A DNA stretch of 64,000 bases from Rubripirellula obstinata (GTDB lineage Bacteria > Planctomycetota > Planctomycetia > Pirellulales > Pirellulaceae): contig NZ_LWSK01000006.1 of the NCBI RefSeq assembly GCF_001642955.1, positions 49,744-113,743 on the forward strand. The letters run 5' to 3'. The position numbers and the translations under genes are program-made. Positions 63,418 to 64,000 of this stretch are shown here, piece by piece. Within the stretch, counting starts at the first letter, position 1, and each line of letters starts with the position of its first letter. The notes under the pieces are model-generated. The model worked only from the letters and a program-made list of their open reading frames with translations. It did no database searches and had not been told where the DNA came from.

Positions 63418-63708
63418 CGCTCGTAAGCTCCGTCCAATTGCCGAGCCAACGTGGTTGGCTCAGTGGGTGTTTCGGCTGTGGGTTTGCATTTCGCTAACCA
63501 ACCTATCGGCGTTTTCTGCCCGCAAACTTGACCAGACCCCGAAGACCCAAACCTCCCGAAATACCCGGATTAACCGGCAGTGTGAACTTGTACCGGTTGT
63601 TGGGTCCAGGGTGAATTTGAGAATCTTAGATTCTCGGGAACTGCGGAGCGTTGGAGACTGCTGACAGCAAGCCACTCACCCCTGATCGCCAGCATGCAGG
63701 AATTAGAT

Positions 63709-64000
63709 GTAGGCCGTAGCGAGCCCCAGCGAGTTACGGCACTGTGCGACCGCCGTAACTCGCTGAGGCTCGCTACGGCCTACTTTCTGAAACCTGACGG
63801 AATCAGCTACGTTCTAAATTAGATGTAGGCCGTAGCGAGCCCCAGCGAGTTACGGCAATTTGTGCACAACGCCGTAACTCGCTGAGGCTCGCTACGGCCT
63901 ACTTTCTGAACCCTGGCGGGATCAGCTACGTTCTAAATTAGATGTAGGCCGTAGCGAGCCCCAGCGAGTTACGGCAATTTGTGCGCAACGCCGTAGATCG
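63709..64000. repeat. Tandem array of family A palindrome units (period 116-119 bp)
   Basis: Three units, each starting AATTAGATGTAGGCCGTAGC (63701, 63817, 63936), contain a palindrome (63709-63783, 63825-63902 and from 63944) and then TTTCTGAA, a CTGGCGGG or CTGACGGA module and AGCTACGTTCTAAATT. The second outer module is shared with family C. The third unit differs in its right arm and is cut by the window edge. No gene is supported from 63418 to 63708. Confidence 0.88.

Overview
The window looks like a chromosomal segment of a planctomycete close to Rhodopirellula/Pirellulaceae. This is an inference from gene content, not from a database match. The pointers are: many exported proteins with cysteine-rich N-termini, a BBP2-type and an OprP/OprO-type porin, a DUF3500 protein, a large VWA/GATase-like membrane protein, a YugP-type zinc peptidase, scattered single-gene transcription units, frequent TTG/GTG starts, and many long palindromic intergenic repeats. 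No rRNA, CRISPR array, prophage or intact transposase was seen.

Layout. 1-10.6 kb: mostly minus-strand housekeeping genes (ftsK N-terminal part cut by the window edge, rsgA, ftsH, recQ) with a repeat-rich membrane protein and a plus-strand YbjN-like protein. 10.6-16.8 kb: a CPXCG zinc-ribbon protein, an 81-aa protein overlapping a degenerate nucleotidyltransferase, a Rieske oxygenase, bioD divergent from an AguB-type amidohydrolase, a small membrane protein and a LysR regulator. 16.8-23 kb: gltB-gltD. 23-27 kb: an ApbE-type flavin transferase, tRNA-Ser(GCU), tRNA-Lys(UUU), a VapBC-type toxin-antitoxin pair, an IS66 ORF-A remnant and an orphan fliN. 27-34 kb: a translationally coupled acyltransferase-MFS pair, a HEAT-like exported protein, and a GlmU-like protein followed by argC. 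34-42 kb: a CPBP protease, the VWA protein, a YugP peptidase, thyA and a membrane alpha/beta hydrolase. 42-49.2 kb: a methyltransferase, then an exopolysaccharide operon (Wzz-like, sugar-phosphate transferase, GT4 glycosyltransferase, polysaccharide deacetylase, WecG/TagA). 49.3-54.1 kb: a DUF3500 protein, a small protein and a TolB-propeller/M28/PDZ peptidase. 54.1-56.3 kb: a compact restriction-modification candidate with overlapping genes. 56.8-64 kb: two porins, a cysteine-rich exported protein and an amtB-PII pair.

Genes that work together: amtB, PII and gltBD cover ammonium uptake, nitrogen sensing and assimilation, though they sit about 40 kb apart. The Wzz-to-WecG run would prime, extend, modify and size-control a polysaccharide. 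The endonuclease/methyltransferase and the VapBC pair are the recognisable defence or addiction modules.

The most unusual structure is non-coding. At least six palindrome families lie between genes. One is a composite, nested element with several copies that share outer modules, and the right end carries near-identical ~116-119 bp tandem units containing one of these palindromes. Several genes also carry in-frame tandem micro-repeats (recQ, the MFS transporter, the membrane protein at 2.1-3.2 kb, fliN, the Cys-rich protein).
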